The notes: generated by a model from the letters alone, not told the origin. A stretch of DNA of 54,390 bases from Candidatus Marithrix sp. Canyon 246 (GCF_001723685.1 NZ_MCBX01000040.1:1-54390), one strand, 5' to 3'; counted from the first letter of the stretch, positions 26,671-36,342 are shown. Made by a program: numbers and translations.

Positions 26671-27596
26671 TGTTTGAAAATAGCATTTTTACAAGTCAAT
26701 TTTGGGAATGGTTTATTATCATTCCAACTGTAGGTGGTATTTTAGGCTGTTTTGCTTTGATAATTTGGTTAGGAAGTGATTCTTCTTCTAAATCTGATGA
26801 TAAAGAAGTGAAAACTATGGGGCATGTTTGGGATGAAGATCTTGCTGAATATAATAACCCCTTGCCTCGTTGGTGGTTAAACATGTTTTATATCACCTTA
26901 GTAATTGCTAGTATCTATTTAATACTTTATCCGGGCTTAGGTTCTTATGCTGGTCTTTTAGGTTGGACTGAACTTAAGCAGTATGAACAAGAAATGGAAG
27001 ATGCTGATAACCGCTATGGACTTATTTATGCGAAATATGCTAAAGAACCAATTGCTGAATTAGCGAAAAGGCCAGATGCAGTTCGATTAGGTAAAAGTCT
27101 ATTTATGACTTATTGTACTGTCTGTCATGGTTCAGATGCCGGTGGTGTACCCGGTTATCCTAATTTACGCGATAATGATTGGCTATGGGGTGGTACTCCA
27201 GAAGCTATAAAAACTAGTATTACACATGGTCGTAAAGGTAATATGCCTGATGCTGAGACCAATAATCTTAATAGTGATGCTGATATAGATAATGTAGTGG
27301 AATATGTTTTAAGCTTAAGCGGCAAAAAACATGAAGAAGCCGCTGCTGTCAAAGGAAAAGAAGCTTTTAACAAAGTTTGTTTTGCTTGTCATGGCACGGA
27401 TGGTAAAGGTAATCAAATGTTAGGTGCGCCTAATTTAACTGATGATATTTGGCTTTATGGTAGTTCAAAAGCTACTATTACTGAAACTATTACCAAGGGT
27501 CGTCAAAATATTATGCCAGCTCATGGTGAATTTTTAGGTGAAGATAAAATTCATTTATTAGCTAGCTATATTTATAGCTTCTCATTGAATAAATAA
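26670..27596 (+). CDS. ccoP: cbb3-type cytochrome c oxidase subunit III (dihaem)
   Basis: This 308-residue protein has two N-terminal TM helices with the conserved HVWDEDLAEYNNPLPRWW link, then two cytochrome c domains with CTVCHGSDAGG (near residue 150) and CFACHGTDGKG (near 240). Met ligands are likely in GNMPD and NIMPAH. It is the electron entry subunit of the oxidase. It overlaps ccoQ by one base and is followed by a clear terminator. Confidence 0.96.
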   Translation: MFENSIFTSQFWEWFIIIPTVGGILGCFALIIWLGSDSSSKSDDKEVKTMGHVWDEDLAEYNNPLPRWWLNMFYITLVIASIYLILYPGLGSYAGLLGWTELKQYEQEMEDADNRYGLIYAKYAKEPIAELAKRPDAVRLGKSLFMTYCTVCHGSDAGGVPGYPNLRDNDWLWGGTPEAIKTSITHGRKGNMPDAETNNLNSDADIDNVVEYVLSLSGKKHEEAAAVKGKEAFNKVCFACHGTDGKGNQMLGAPNLTDDIWLYGSSKATITETITKGRQNIMPAHGEFLGEDKIHLLASYIYSFSLNK

Positions 27597-27614
27597 TAAC
27601 TTCCATTCTCTAAC

Positions 27615-27658
27615 GCCCTCTAAACCCCTTGTCAGTCTGGTTTAGGGGGCATTTTTTA
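27615..27658 (+). terminator. Rho-independent terminator after ccoP
   Basis: GCCCTCTAAACC (27615-27626) pairs with GGTTTAGGGGGC (27639-27650) with one G-T wobble, and is followed by ATTTTTTATT. It ends ccoNOQP just before the ccoG ATG at 27661, so ccoG is either read through at reduced level or has an unrecognised promoter. Confidence 0.85.
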
Positions 27659-27660
27659 TT

Positions 27661-29067
27661 ATGAAAAAAAATACTACAAAAATACCACTTGAAGAAGTTC
27701 AACAAGGTCTTTATGCTAAGCGTAAAAAAATTTATCCACGTATAATATTAGGTTATTTTAGCCGACTTAAAGTTTTAAGCGGCTTAATATTATTAGGTAT
27801 GTATTATGGTATTCCTTGGTTGCAATGGAATGGACACCAAGCTGTATTATTTGATCTACCAGCTCGTAAATTTTATATTTTTGGCATGACTTTTTGGCCT
27901 CAAGATTTTATCTATCTGACTTTTTTATTGATTTTAGCTGCTATGATTCTGTTTTTCTTTACAGCTTTAGCAGGTAGATTATGGTGTGGCTTTGCTTGCC
28001 CCCAAACAATTTGGACAGATGCGTTTTTATGGATGGAACGTTTAATTGAAGGTGATAGACCAAAACAAATTAAACTGGATAATGAACCAAAGTCTTTTAG
28101 AAAATTTCGGATTAAAACAACTAAACATGCATTATGGATAATATTTGCTTTATTTACTGGTTATACTTTTGTTGGTTATTTCAGCCCAATTCATGAATTA
28201 ACTGATTCAATTTTGAATTGGCAACTTAGCGGTTGGGAAACTTTCTGGGTATTATTTTATAGTTTAGCCACTTATGCTTTCGCTGGAAGATTGCGTGAAC
28301 AGGTTTGTACTTATATGTGCCCTTATGCGCGTTTTCAAAGCGCGATGTTTGATAACAATACAATGATTATTGCTTACGATGAAAAACGCGGCGAATCACG
28401 CGGTTCACGTAAAAAAAATCAGGATAATTATAAAGACCAAGGTTTAGGTGATTGTATTGATTGTTCAATATGTGTACAAGTATGCCCAACGGGAATTGAT
28501 ATTCGTGATGGCTTACAATACCAATGTATTAGTTGTTCTGCTTGTATTGATGCCTGTGATGAAGTGATGGATAAAATGGCTTATCCCAGAGGCTTAATTC
28601 GTTACACTACAGAAAATAAATTAAAAGGCAAAAATACGAGTATTTTAAGACCACGTCTTTTTGTATATGCTGGTATTTTAATAGCCTTATTTATAGGAAC
28701 CATTTACAGTATTAGTATCCGCTCACTAGTTGAATTAGATGTAATTCGTGATCGTCAAAGTTTATATTTAAAAACAGACGCGGGTATGATTGAAAATATT
28801 TATTCATTAAGAGTTATGAATTTAGATAATAAAGATCATGCTTATAATCTAACTATTACAGGTATTGAAGGTTTAGCTTTAGTGCAAAAAATTGATATTA
28901 AAACTAAATCTGGTGAGATTAGTACTGTACCGCTACGTTTAACAGTTGCACAAAATAAAGTACAGAAACGCACCACCACAATTCATTTTACATTAACCGC
29001 AAAAGACAATTCTGAGTTGACTATTACTGAAGAAGCACGGTTTTTAGGACCTTTACGTTTAAGATAG
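27661..29067 (+). CDS. ccoG: cbb3 oxidase accessory ferredoxin-like protein CcoG
   Basis: This 468-residue membrane iron-sulfur protein is needed for copper handling in cbb3 assembly. It has several TM helices in the first 220 residues, CGFACPQTIWTDAF, then two 4Fe-4S motifs (CIDCSICVQVCPTGIDIRDGLQ and CISCSACIDACDEVM, near residues 265-305), a further TM helix, and a C-terminal Ig-like domain, as in RdxA/CcoG. It follows ccoP after a terminator. No ccoS, ccoI or ccoH is in the window. Confidence 0.94.
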   Translation: MKKNTTKIPLEEVQQGLYAKRKKIYPRIILGYFSRLKVLSGLILLGMYYGIPWLQWNGHQAVLFDLPARKFYIFGMTFWPQDFIYLTFLLILAAMILFFFTALAGRLWCGFACPQTIWTDAFLWMERLIEGDRPKQIKLDNEPKSFRKFRIKTTKHALWIIFALFTGYTFVGYFSPIHELTDSILNWQLSGWETFWVLFYSLATYAFAGRLREQVCTYMCPYARFQSAMFDNNTMIIAYDEKRGESRGSRKKNQDNYKDQGLGDCIDCSICVQVCPTGIDIRDGLQYQCISCSACIDACDEVMDKMAYPRGLIRYTTENKLKGKNTSILRPRLFVYAGILIALFIGTIYSISIRSLVELDVIRDRQSLYLKTDAGMIENIYSLRVMNLDNKDHAYNLTITGIEGLALVQKIDIKTKSGEISTVPLRLTVAQNKVQKRTTTIHFTLTAKDNSELTITEEARFLGPLRLR

Positions 29068-29072
29068 TCTTG

Positions 29073-29105
29073 AGACCTGACAGGTTTTTAAAACCTGTCA
29101 GGTCT
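29073..29105. terminator. Convergent-gene palindrome, copy 3
   Basis: The hairpin AGACCTGACAGGTTTT/AAAACCTGTCAGGTCT is identical in sequence to copies 2 and 4. It lies between ccoG (+) and the DUF2892 gene (-) and is probably a bidirectional transcript end. Confidence 0.72.
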
Positions 29106-29114
29106 TTGAATTAG

Positions 29115-29309
29115 TTATTCTTTTTTGTCATTATTACAACTTGAAATACCAAACAATGGATAAGCAGGGCAATAACCTATAAAACCTGTTAATAATGGTA
29201 TAGCACCAACTGCACCCCACCAACTTTGATAATAAACACCTGCACCAATTATTGCTAAACCAAGTATAATACGAATTAGTTTATCAATTCCACCTACATT
29301 TGTTGTCAT
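29115..29309 (-). CDS. DUF2892 (YgaP-type) small membrane protein
   Basis: This 64-residue protein has the DUF2892 pattern: MTTNVGGIDKLIRIILGLAI start, two TM segments (about 10-28 and 31-50), and GYCPAYPLFGISSC at the end with three cysteines. The family is often fused to or placed near rhodanese domains and sulfur metabolism genes, but no rhodanese is adjacent. Function is unknown. Confidence 0.88.
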   Translation of the reverse strand: MTTNVGGIDKLIRIILGLAIIGAGVYYQSWWGAVGAIPLLTGFIGYCPAYPLFGISSCNNDKKE

Positions 29310-29423
29310 TAGAACTTTCCTGATGATATAAAATAGAAGATAAATATTTTAAACTAAATTTGAAAAACTGTCTTTAGTTTACTATGATAAACTACTACAC
29401 TAACATTAATTATTGGAAAAAAT

Positions 29424-29843
29424 ATGTATAATCAAAAATTAAAACCACAACAAGGTTTTAGCTTGATGGAGCTACTAATTGTCATGGTTATTCTTGGCAT
29501 GTTAGCAGCAGTTGTTGGTCCAACTCTTTGGGGTAAATTAGCAGGCGCACAACGTGATACCGCTAAAACGCAAATTTCTAATATTGAAGTTGCATTGGAT
29601 TCATATCGTTTAGATATGTTTAAATATCCATCTACCTTAGAAGATTTAGTTACAAATACTTCTAGCAGTTCAACATGGCAAGGATCTTATTTAAGAAAAG
29701 GTTTACCTAAAGATCCTTGGGGTAATGAATATCAATACCGCAAACCCGGTCGTGAAGGGCGCGATTTTGATCTTTATTCTTATGGCGCCGATGGTCAAGA
29801 AGGTGGTGACAAAGAAAATGCTGATATTGTTAATTGGAAATAA
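29424..29843 (+). CDS. gspG: Type II secretion major pseudopilin GspG
   Basis: This 139-residue protein has a prepilin peptidase site (QQG/FSLMELLIVMVILGM) with Glu5 of the mature protein, a hydrophobic helix, and the GspG C-terminal domain (DSYRLDMFKYPSTLEDL, LPKDPWGNEYQYRKPG, FDLYSYGADGQEGG) with the calcium site region. It is the main subunit of the T2SS pseudopilus. It is the first of four pseudopilin genes; gspH begins at its stop codon (TAATG). Confidence 0.96.
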   Translation: MYNQKLKPQQGFSLMELLIVMVILGMLAAVVGPTLWGKLAGAQRDTAKTQISNIEVALDSYRLDMFKYPSTLEDLVTNTSSSSTWQGSYLRKGLPKDPWGNEYQYRKPGREGRDFDLYSYGADGQEGGDKENADIVNWK

Positions 29844-30331
29844 TGTCTAATCGGTATCATGCCGGATTTAGTTTATTAGAATTAATTCTAGTGATGGTCA
29901 TCATTGGTATGGCTGTCGCGGTAGTAGTTCCACGTCTAAGTAACAGTGAAGTAACCATTCTTAAAGCCCAAGTACGTGAAGCGGTGGCAGTATTAAATTA
30001 TGCTCGCCGCTCTGCCATTGTAGAAGGCAAACAAAAAGTTGCCAGTTTTCACGAAGGTAAAGAAAATACCGGTTCTAAAACTAGCAAATCCGAACCGGGA
30101 AAGTGGACTAGCCGTGGTGCTACTATACAATGGGGTGGTAATTACTTGAGTGAGGATGAAGAGGAAGAATCAAAAACATTTGAAATAATCTTTTATCCTG
30201 AAGGCGGAAGTAGTGGCGGTGCAATAGTTTTAACTTATAAATACCATAAAGCTAAAATAACTGTCAGTCCAATTACAGGTAAAATTGAGTCAGAGATCTT
30301 AGATCATGAAGAAGACAGCGGCAGGATTTAG
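29843..30331 (+). CDS. gspH: Type II secretion minor pseudopilin GspH
   Basis: This 162-residue protein starts at the ATG overlapping the gspG stop by one base. It has cleavage site HAG/FSLLELILVMVIIGM with Glu5, then a soluble domain with FEIIFYPEGGSSGGAIVL typical of GspH/FimT-like pseudopilins. It overlaps gspI by 26 bp. It is a minor component of the pseudopilus tip or shaft. Confidence 0.88.
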   Translation: MSNRYHAGFSLLELILVMVIIGMAVAVVVPRLSNSEVTILKAQVREAVAVLNYARRSAIVEGKQKVASFHEGKENTGSKTSKSEPGKWTSRGATIQWGGNYLSEDEEEESKTFEIIFYPEGGSSGGAIVLTYKYHKAKITVSPITGKIESEILDHEEDSGRI

Positions 30332-30686
30332 TCTATTAGAAGTACTAATAGCAATGGCTATTGTTGGTATGGTTTTAGGAAATCTTTTTAGTTTATTAGG
30401 TGCAAGTAAGCGTCTAGCTTTTAAAGGCGTAGATGGTATTGAACGAACAGTATTTTTACGTTCAGCCATAAATGCCGCTCAATTGCTGGAAGATCCTGAA
30501 TATCCTGAATTACCTGAACGTTATAGTAGTAATTTAGAAATTGAAACTAGCGATGAAGCAATAGAAATACCAGAGCGTCAAACTAAACCAATGCGATTAG
30601 CATTAGAACCAGTACTGATATATGATAAAGAGACAGAAAAAGTTATTAGTACAGTACGCCTTGTTATACAAGATAAAGCTGAGTAA
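30306..30686 (+). CDS. gspI: Type II secretion minor pseudopilin GspI
   Basis: This 126-residue protein has processing site AAG/FSLLEVLIAMAIVGM and a short soluble domain, placed between gspH and gspJ. It starts the tip complex of the pseudopilus in known systems. The position in the G-H-I-J order and the EVLIAMAIVG helix support GspI; sequence alone is less specific. Confidence 0.83.
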   Translation: MKKTAAGFSLLEVLIAMAIVGMVLGNLFSLLGASKRLAFKGVDGIERTVFLRSAINAAQLLEDPEYPELPERYSSNLEIETSDEAIEIPERQTKPMRLALEPVLIYDKETEKVISTVRLVIQDKAE

Positions 30687-30689
30687 ATT

Positions 30690-31334
30690 GTGAAAGCGAA
30701 AGCAAAAGGTTTTTCTTTATTAGAATTATTAATTGCACTGACATTGTCAACAATGGTAATGTTAATGTTGTCAATGGGTATGAGTTTCGTATTAAAGGAA
30801 TGGACACGTTCTTCTAATAGATTAGAAACTAGTATTGATAAGGTATTAGTTTTATTGCAAATTGAACGCGCATTGCAAGGTGCTTATCCACATTTATATA
30901 GGGATGTGGAAGAAAATAAAGATTATATATTTTTTGAAGGTGATGAAGAACAGATTTCTTGGGTATCTACCGTATCGCCGGGGCGTAAACCGGGATTAAC
31001 AGCATGGCAATTATTACCCAGTGAAGAAAAAGATGGATTAGAAATTCGTATTGTACCAGCCTTTGCCAGTGATCCTACTGAACGTTTAGAAGAATATGCA
31101 ACTGTCACCACAGTTTTAGAGGCTTATAGTGTTTCATTTGAATATTTATATATTGATGAAAAACTCAAAGATGATACTAAATGGTTAAAAGAATGGTCAG
31201 CGAAACTATTACAATCATTACCTTATGCAGTAAGAATCAGTTTAGAAAGTGAAGACGATACAGCAGATTCGATAGAAATAATTGCCATGATTCAGGCACA
31301 TAGACATAAAAAATTAAAACCTATCAAGCCTTAA
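30690..31334 (+). CDS. gspJ: Type II secretion minor pseudopilin GspJ
   Basis: This 214-residue protein probably starts at GTG (30690), 3 bp after the gspI stop. It has processing site [18 protein letters not shown], a longer soluble domain and the GspJ position. In other T2SS clusters gspK follows; here the next gene is fabI, so the tip protein GspK and the rest of the secreton (C-F, L, M) lie elsewhere or are absent. Confidence 0.83.
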   Translation: MKAKAKGFSLLELLIALTLSTMVMLMLSMGMSFVLKEWTRSSNRLETSIDKVLVLLQIERALQGAYPHLYRDVEENKDYIFFEGDEEQISWVSTVSPGRKPGLTAWQLLPSEEKDGLEIRIVPAFASDPTERLEEYATVTTVLEAYSVSFEYLYIDEKLKDDTKWLKEWSAKLLQSLPYAVRISLESEDDTADSIEIIAMIQAHRHKKLKPIKP

Positions 31335-31347
31335 ACAAGGAGAAAAA

Positions 31348-32115
31348 ATGGGATTTTTAGCAGGAAAACGTGCGCTAATTGTAGGATTAGTAAGTAATCG
31401 TTCAATTGCTTATGGCATAGCAAAAGCTATGCAACGTGAAGGTGCAGAATTAGCTTTCACTTATCAAAATGAGAAACTTCAAAATCGCGTTGTCAAAATA
31501 GCAAAAGAATTTAATTCTAATATCACTATGCCTTGTGATGTCAGTAGCGATGAACAAATAGCAGCAGTTTTTGAGGAATTAAAAAAATCTTGGGATGGCT
31601 TAGATATTATAATTCACTCTGTAGCTTTTGCGCCTCGCGAAGAATTAGAAGGGGCATATTTAGAAAATGCAACTCGTGAAGGATTTAAAACTGCTCATGA
31701 CATCAGTTCATATAGTTTTGGAGCTTTAGCTAAAGCTGGGCGTGATATGATGAAAGGGCGTAATGGTGCATTATTAAGTTTAAGCTATCTAGGAGCTGAA
31801 CGCGCTATGCCAAACTACAATGTTATGGGAGTAGCAAAAGCTAGTTTAGAAGCTAATGTCCGTTATCTAGCTTACAGCTTAGGACCAGAAGGAACTCGTG
31901 TCAATGCAGTTTCCGCTGGACCAATCCGCACCTTAGCAGCTTCAGGAATTGGCAACTTTCGTAACATGTTAGATTCTTTTAAAGAAAAAGCACCATTAAG
32001 ACGTAATGTTACTATTGAAGAAGTTGGTAATGCCGCTGCATTTTTATGTTCTGACTTAGCGTCAGGAATAACAGGCGAAATAACTTATGTTGATTGTGGA
32101 TATAATATTACTTAA
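31348..32115 (+). CDS. fabI: Enoyl-[acyl-carrier-protein] reductase [NADH] FabI
   Basis: This 255-residue protein does the last step of fatty acid elongation and is the target of triclosan. It has [15 protein letters not shown] for NADH binding and the catalytic set Tyr147, Tyr157 and Lys164 in [20 protein letters not shown], almost identical to E. coli FabI. CAAGGAG precedes the ATG at good spacing. It is downstream of gspJ by 13 bp, so it may be co-transcribed with the pseudopilins. Confidence 0.96.
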   Translation: MGFLAGKRALIVGLVSNRSIAYGIAKAMQREGAELAFTYQNEKLQNRVVKIAKEFNSNITMPCDVSSDEQIAAVFEELKKSWDGLDIIIHSVAFAPREELEGAYLENATREGFKTAHDISSYSFGALAKAGRDMMKGRNGALLSLSYLGAERAMPNYNVMGVAKASLEANVRYLAYSLGPEGTRVNAVSAGPIRTLAASGIGNFRNMLDSFKEKAPLRRNVTIEEVGNAAAFLCSDLASGITGEITYVDCGYNIT

Positions 32116-32234
32116 TTATTGAAGCAGGATTTAAATGGTGGGTTTCGCTGACGCTCTACCCACCCTACAAAACTTAATTATTGAAGCAGGATTTAAATGG
32201 TGGGTTTCGCTGACGCTCTACCCACCCTACAAAA
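32111..32234. repeat. 62-bp perfect tandem duplication carrying GGTGGGTTTCGCT repeat
   Basis: Positions 32111-32172 and 32173-32234 are identical 62-bp units, each with one GGTGGGTTTCGCT...CTACCCACCCTAC palindrome. The first unit overlaps the last codons of fabI. The duplication looks recent. Confidence 0.9.
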
Positions 32235-32257
32235 CTTAAGCAACAATTTATATTATG

Positions 32258-32289
32258 TAGGGTGGGTAGAGCGTCAGCGAAACCCACCA
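32258..32289. repeat. Inverted GGTGGGTTTCGCT copy before rpiA
   Basis: GTAGGGTGGGTAGAGCGTCA and the following bases are the reverse complement of the two tandem copies, and the unit can pair with either. It makes a false N-terminal extension (MGRASAKPT) in frame with rpiA. Confidence 0.85.
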
Positions 32290-32318
32290 TTTTGCTACAA
32301 AACTTAAAGGAGAATAAT

Positions 32319-32975
32319 TTGACACCAGATGAAAAAAAACAACAAGTTGCCAAAGCAGCTTTAGAATATGTTGTCCCTGATACAATTATTGGTATTGGCA
32401 CCGGAAGTACTGCGAATCACTTTGTAGATGCACTTGCTAGTATCAAACATACTATCGAAGGCACAGTTGCAAGTTCTAACGCCACCGCAGAAAGACTAAA
32501 ATCTCATGGTATTCCAGTATTAGAACTTAATAGTGTTGATGAAATTTCAGTCTATATTGATGGTGCTGATGAATCTAATCGACATTTACACCTTATAAAA
32601 GGTGGTGGTGGTGCCCTTACTCGTGAAAAAATTGTAGCCGCTGTTAGCAAAAAATTTGTTTGTATTGCAGATGACAGTAAATTAGTAGATGTAATGGGTA
32701 AATTTCCATTGCCAGTGGAAGTTATTCCGATGGCACGTAGTTATGTAGCGCGTCAAATAGTAAAAATGGGTGGTAATCCAATTTGGCGAGACGGTTTTAC
32801 TACTGATAATGGAAATGTCATATTGGATGTGCATAATTTACAGATTATGCAACCTGTTCAATTAGAAGCAGAACTAAATCAAATTGTAGGTGTTGTTACT
32901 AACGGTTTATTTGCAGCTCGCCCTGCGGATGTACTATTATTAGGTTCTGATCAAGGAGTTAAAAAAATCACTTGA
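32319..32975 (+). CDS. rpiA: Ribose-5-phosphate isomerase A
   Basis: This 218-residue protein is the length of E. coli RpiA (219). It interconverts ribose 5-phosphate and ribulose 5-phosphate. It has [15 protein letters not shown], the DGADE motif, and [15 protein letters not shown] choose the TTG at 32319: AAGGAG ends 8 bp upstream and the family begins with TPDEKKQ-like residues. The in-frame ATG at 32262 lies inside a repeat and would add 19 residues unlike any RpiA. Confidence 0.93.
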   Translation: MTPDEKKQQVAKAALEYVVPDTIIGIGTGSTANHFVDALASIKHTIEGTVASSNATAERLKSHGIPVLELNSVDEISVYIDGADESNRHLHLIKGGGGALTREKIVAAVSKKFVCIADDSKLVDVMGKFPLPVEVIPMARSYVARQIVKMGGNPIWRDGFTTDNGNVILDVHNLQIMQPVQLEAELNQIVGVVTNGLFAARPADVLLLGSDQGVKKIT

Positions 32976-33523
32976 CGGGAACAGTAAGAATTATTGCTGG
33001 GCAATGGCGTGGACGTAAATTAAAAGTTCCTAATCAAATTGGACTACGTCCAACACCTAATAGAATACGTGAAACCCTATTTAATTGGTTAGCAATGGAT
33101 TTACCCGGGAGCCGCTGTTTAGACTTATTTGCCGGCTCTGGAGCATTAGGTATAGAAGCAGCATCACGGGGAGCTAAACAAGTATTATTAATAGAAAAAC
33201 AACGCGATATTGTGCAAAGTTTAAGACAACAAGTCACTAGCTTTGCTGCTGACAATGTCACAATCCTATCTAATGATGCAATAAAATTCCTGAAGAAAAA
33301 AACTGATAGTTTTGATATTGTTTTTTTAGATCCACCTTATGCAAGTAATTTACTAGATTCCTGTTGTACATTATTACAACAAAATGGATGGCTCAACCCA
33401 CAAGCACTAATCTATTTAGAAACCGATACCAGTCTTGCCAAACCCAACTTACCAGAATCATGGCACATAATTCGTCAGAAAAATGCTGGGCAAGTTGCGG
33501 CTTATTTAATAAGAGTCAATTAA
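32972..33523 (+). CDS. rsmD: 16S rRNA (guanine(966)-N(2))-methyltransferase RsmD
   Basis: This 183-residue protein methylates G966 of 16S rRNA. It has [28 protein letters not shown], the SAM-binding [18 protein letters not shown], and the catalytic DPPY. It appears to start at TTG (32972), overlapping the rpiA stop (TTGA). AAGGAG lies 13 bp upstream, so the spacing is long and coupling to rpiA is likely. No coaD or ftsY is adjacent. Confidence 0.9.
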   Translation: MTGTVRIIAGQWRGRKLKVPNQIGLRPTPNRIRETLFNWLAMDLPGSRCLDLFAGSGALGIEAASRGAKQVLLIEKQRDIVQSLRQQVTSFAADNVTILSNDAIKFLKKKTDSFDIVFLDPPYASNLLDSCCTLLQQNGWLNPQALIYLETDTSLAKPNLPESWHIIRQKNAGQVAAYLIRVN

Positions 33524-33536
33524 GAGAAAGTGACAA

Positions 33537-33830
33537 ATGAAAACTGTTCCTGCAATTATAAATTTATCAGAAGATTTGTATTTATCACTAGCAAGTATTG
33601 GTCTAACTAAAGACAAAATTGTTAGTGAATCAAGAAAACTTTTAGCATTAATGTATTTTAAGAAAAACATCTTATCTTTAGGAAAGGCAACAGAACTTTC
33701 AGGTTTATCTAAATGGAATTTTATAGAATACCTCAGTCAAAATAATGTACCAATAATAAATTATGATGATGACGAGATAGATAGAGAATTGGAAATAGCA
33801 GAAGAAATAATTAATAAATTAAAATTATGA
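33537..33830 (+). CDS. UPF0175 family antitoxin-like protein
   Basis: This 97-residue protein matches the UPF0175 pattern: a short N-terminal strand, then KNILSLGKATELSGLSKWNFIEYL, a helix-turn-helix-like segment, and NNVPIINYDDDEIDRELE. The family is usually encoded just before a DUF3368 PIN-domain protein and acts as its antitoxin, as here, with a 4-bp overlap. It is 13 bp after rsmD. Confidence 0.85.
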   Translation: MKTVPAIINLSEDLYLSLASIGLTKDKIVSESRKLLALMYFKKNILSLGKATELSGLSKWNFIEYLSQNNVPIINYDDDEIDRELEIAEEIINKLKL

Positions 33831-34309
33831 TTGTGATCGGTGATTCTACAGTTTTTATTGGATTAGCAAAAATAGACAAACTAAGCTTGCTTAGCAGTAT
33901 TTTTCAAAAAGTTTATATACCTGAAGCGGTATATCATGAAATTGTCGAAAAAGGTAGAGAAAAAGCGGGAGCAAAAGATGTTAGAGAATCCTTATGGATT
34001 ATAAAAAAGAAAGTTTCCGATTACACTCAAGTTAATTTTTTAATGGTTTCATTGGAAGTAGGTGAAGCAGAAACATTAGTGTTAGCAAAAGAAATGGAAG
34101 CAAACATAATTTTATTAGATGAAGAAAAAGCCAGAAAAAGTGCTGTATTGGCAGGATTTAAAGTTATTGGATTGATTGGTATTCTAATCATTGCTAAACA
34201 AATGGGGCTAATAAAAAATATCAAAGCTTATATTGAAATTTTACAAGAAAAAAATTTCAGAATAAGTAATAAAATTATGAATAAAGCACTAAAACAAGCT
34301 GGAGAATAG
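33827..34309 (+). CDS. DUF3368 PIN-domain toxin-like protein
   Basis: This 160-residue protein has the DUF3368 PIN-like fold: MIVIGDSTVFIGLAKIDKL at the start (the usual D-x-S/T-P-L is here D-S-T-V-F), YIPEAVYHEIVEKG, VGEAETLVLAKEM, and LLDEEKARKSAVLAGFKVIGLIGIL. These give the acidic residues of a PIN nuclease. It is paired with UPF0175 by a 4-bp overlap (ATGA). Toxicity is expected but not shown for every member. Confidence 0.85.
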   Translation: MIVIGDSTVFIGLAKIDKLSLLSSIFQKVYIPEAVYHEIVEKGREKAGAKDVRESLWIIKKKVSDYTQVNFLMVSLEVGEAETLVLAKEMEANIILLDEEKARKSAVLAGFKVIGLIGILIIAKQMGLIKNIKAYIEILQEKNFRISNKIMNKALKQAGE

Positions 34310-34353
34310 GTGTGAGAATTAGTACATAGTCTATTTTATTATAAGAAAAAATA

Positions 34354-36342
34354 ATGCAATTAGTTAATATTATTATATGTGTGCATAATGCACTTACTGA
34401 TGTCAAGGCTTGTTTAAATTCAATTGGTAAATATACCACATCACCTTATAAACTAATTCTAGTTGATGATGGTAGTAATACAGAAACTCGTGATTATTTA
34501 CGCTACTATGCAAATGAAAATTTCATCAGCTTATTAAGAAATGAGACCGCACGGGGTTATACCATAGCAGCCAATCAAGGTATGCGAGCTGCAAAAGCTT
34601 CATATATTGTCCTTTTGAATAGTGACACTATTGTTACTCCTAATTGGCTAGATAACTTAATAATCTGTGCAGAATCAAACACTAATATTGGCATGGTTGG
34701 TCCATTGAGTAATACAGCATCATGGCAATCAATTCCCAAAATTGAAGATAAAGGTGATTGGGCAACAAATCCATTGCCAACTGACATAACTATTAGTCAA
34801 ATGGCAACAAGAATTGCCACATTTTCAGCTCGTTTATATCCACGTTTAGCTTTCTTAAATGGTTTTTGTCTATTAATAAAGCGTCAACTAATTGAAGATA
34901 TAGGTTATTTTGACGAAAAACATTTTGGACAAGGTTATGGAGAAGAAAATGATTATTGTATTCGCGCTCGTCAAGCCAATTGGAAATTAGTAGTTGCAGA
35001 TGATGCTTATATTTATCATGCTCAATCTAAAAGTTATTCACATGAGCGTCGTAAAAAACTAGCAGAACAAGCGGGAATTGCTTTAGCAAAGAAACATGGA
35101 CAATCCATTATTGACGCAGGGGTAAAACAATGTCAACAAAGTATCTTATTAAAGACTATACGTACTCGCGCTAAACATTCAATAGCACGTTGGAATTTAA
35201 TCACTGAAGCACAGTATAATTGGCATGGTAAACGAGTAATTTTTGTATTACCAATTTGGCTTATAGGTGGTGGGGGTAATGTTGTTCTTGATGAAGCGCG
35301 AGCTATGTTGCGGATGGGTATTGATGTTTGTATTTTAAACTTTTTACATCATCAAGTAGAATTTGAAAAATCTTATCCCGATTTAGATGTACCAGTAAAA
35401 TATGTAGGGGCATATTTTGAAATACCTGATATTTGCAATGAATTTGATGCGGTTATCGCAACAGCTAATAATTCAGTAGAATGGATTGCACCATTAGCAG
35501 AACAGCCTAATCCACCTATAATAGGCTATTATATTCAAGATTTTGAACCTTATTTTTATATTGACAAACCAACTCATTATCGGTTATTTTGGCAACATAG
35601 TTGGTTACGTCGTCGTTTTGCATCCTATTATTTTCGGATTCATGCGGAATTTCGCGACGCTTGGATTTCTTATTTACGTATTCCAGATCTGGTACTTTTT
35701 ACCAAAACCTTATGGAATAAGACTGAAATTGAGACACAAATTCAAAAACCTTGTACTGTTATAGGATCAAGTTGCAATATTGACTTATTTATACCGCGTT
35801 CAGAACGTAGCAATATTACAACAGTACGAATATGCGCAATGATTCGTCCTTCTAGTAGTAGGCGTGGCGCAGCACGAACGATGCGGGTTTTAAGTAAACT
35901 TCAAAAGAATTATGCTGATAAAATTGAAATAATTTTATTTGGAGCTGCTGATAATGACCCACAATTTCTAGCTTTGAAACGCGATTTTAAATATAAAAAT
36001 CTTGGTATATGTTTACCAAAAGAATTGGCACGATTATTTAATAAGGTTGATATATTTGTTGATTTTTCAAATTTTCAAGCAATGGGTTTAACCGCAATGG
36101 AAGCGATGGCGTGTGGAGTAGCGGTAATTGTTCCGAAATTTGGAGGTGTTAATAGTTTTGCAAGTGATCAAAACAATTGTATTGTTATAGATACAACATC
36201 TGACCATAGATGTTATGTTGCTTTAAGCAATTTAGTTAGTAATAAAAAACGTCGTTTATCATTAATGACGCAGGCTAGCCAAGATATGGCGGCTTTTTAT
36301 CCAGAAAAACCAGCTTATAATATCTTAAAAAGATTATTTTAG
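34354..36342 (+). CDS. Bifunctional glycosyltransferase (GT2 + GT4/WsaF-like)
   Basis: This 662-residue cytoplasmic protein has an N-terminal GT-A domain (about 1-260) with NIIICVHNALTDVKACL, VDDGSN, a NSDT acidic motif and GEENDYCIRA. It is joined to a GT-B domain (about 290-662) with WLIGGGGNVVLDEARAML, GSSCNIDLFIP and FSNFQAMGLTAMEAMACG. In the last motif the first Glu of the usual E-x7-E is Gln, as in WsaF-like rhamnosyltransferases. It probably adds two sugars to a surface glycan. Acceptor and sugars are unknown. Confidence 0.85.
   Translation: MQLVNIIICVHNALTDVKACLNSIGKYTTSPYKLILVDDGSNTETRDYLRYYANENFISLLRNETARGYTIAANQGMRAAKASYIVLLNSDTIVTPNWLDNLIICAESNTNIGMVGPLSNTASWQSIPKIEDKGDWATNPLPTDITISQMATRIATFSARLYPRLAFLNGFCLLIKRQLIEDIGYFDEKHFGQGYGEENDYCIRARQANWKLVVADDAYIYHAQSKSYSHERRKKLAEQAGIALAKKHGQSIIDAGVKQCQQSILLKTIRTRAKHSIARWNLITEAQYNWHGKRVIFVLPIWLIGGGGNVVLDEARAMLRMGIDVCILNFLHHQVEFEKSYPDLDVPVKYVGAYFEIPDICNEFDAVIATANNSVEWIAPLAEQPNPPIIGYYIQDFEPYFYIDKPTHYRLFWQHSWLRRRFASYYFRIHAEFRDAWISYLRIPDLVLFTKTLWNKTEIETQIQKPCTVIGSSCNIDLFIPRSERSNITTVRICAMIRPSSSRRGAARTMRVLSKLQKNYADKIEIILFGAADNDPQFLALKRDFKYKNLGICLPKELARLFNKVDIFVDFSNFQAMGLTAMEAMACGVAVIVPKFGGVNSFASDQNNCIVIDTTSDHRCYVALSNLVSNKKRRLSLMTQASQDMAAFYPEKPAYNILKRLF

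Noticed and set aside
32174-32401. 75-codon minus-strand ORF across the fabI-rpiA gap
   Set aside because: It is the VGWVER-type translation of the GGTGGG repeat plus antisense of rpiA.
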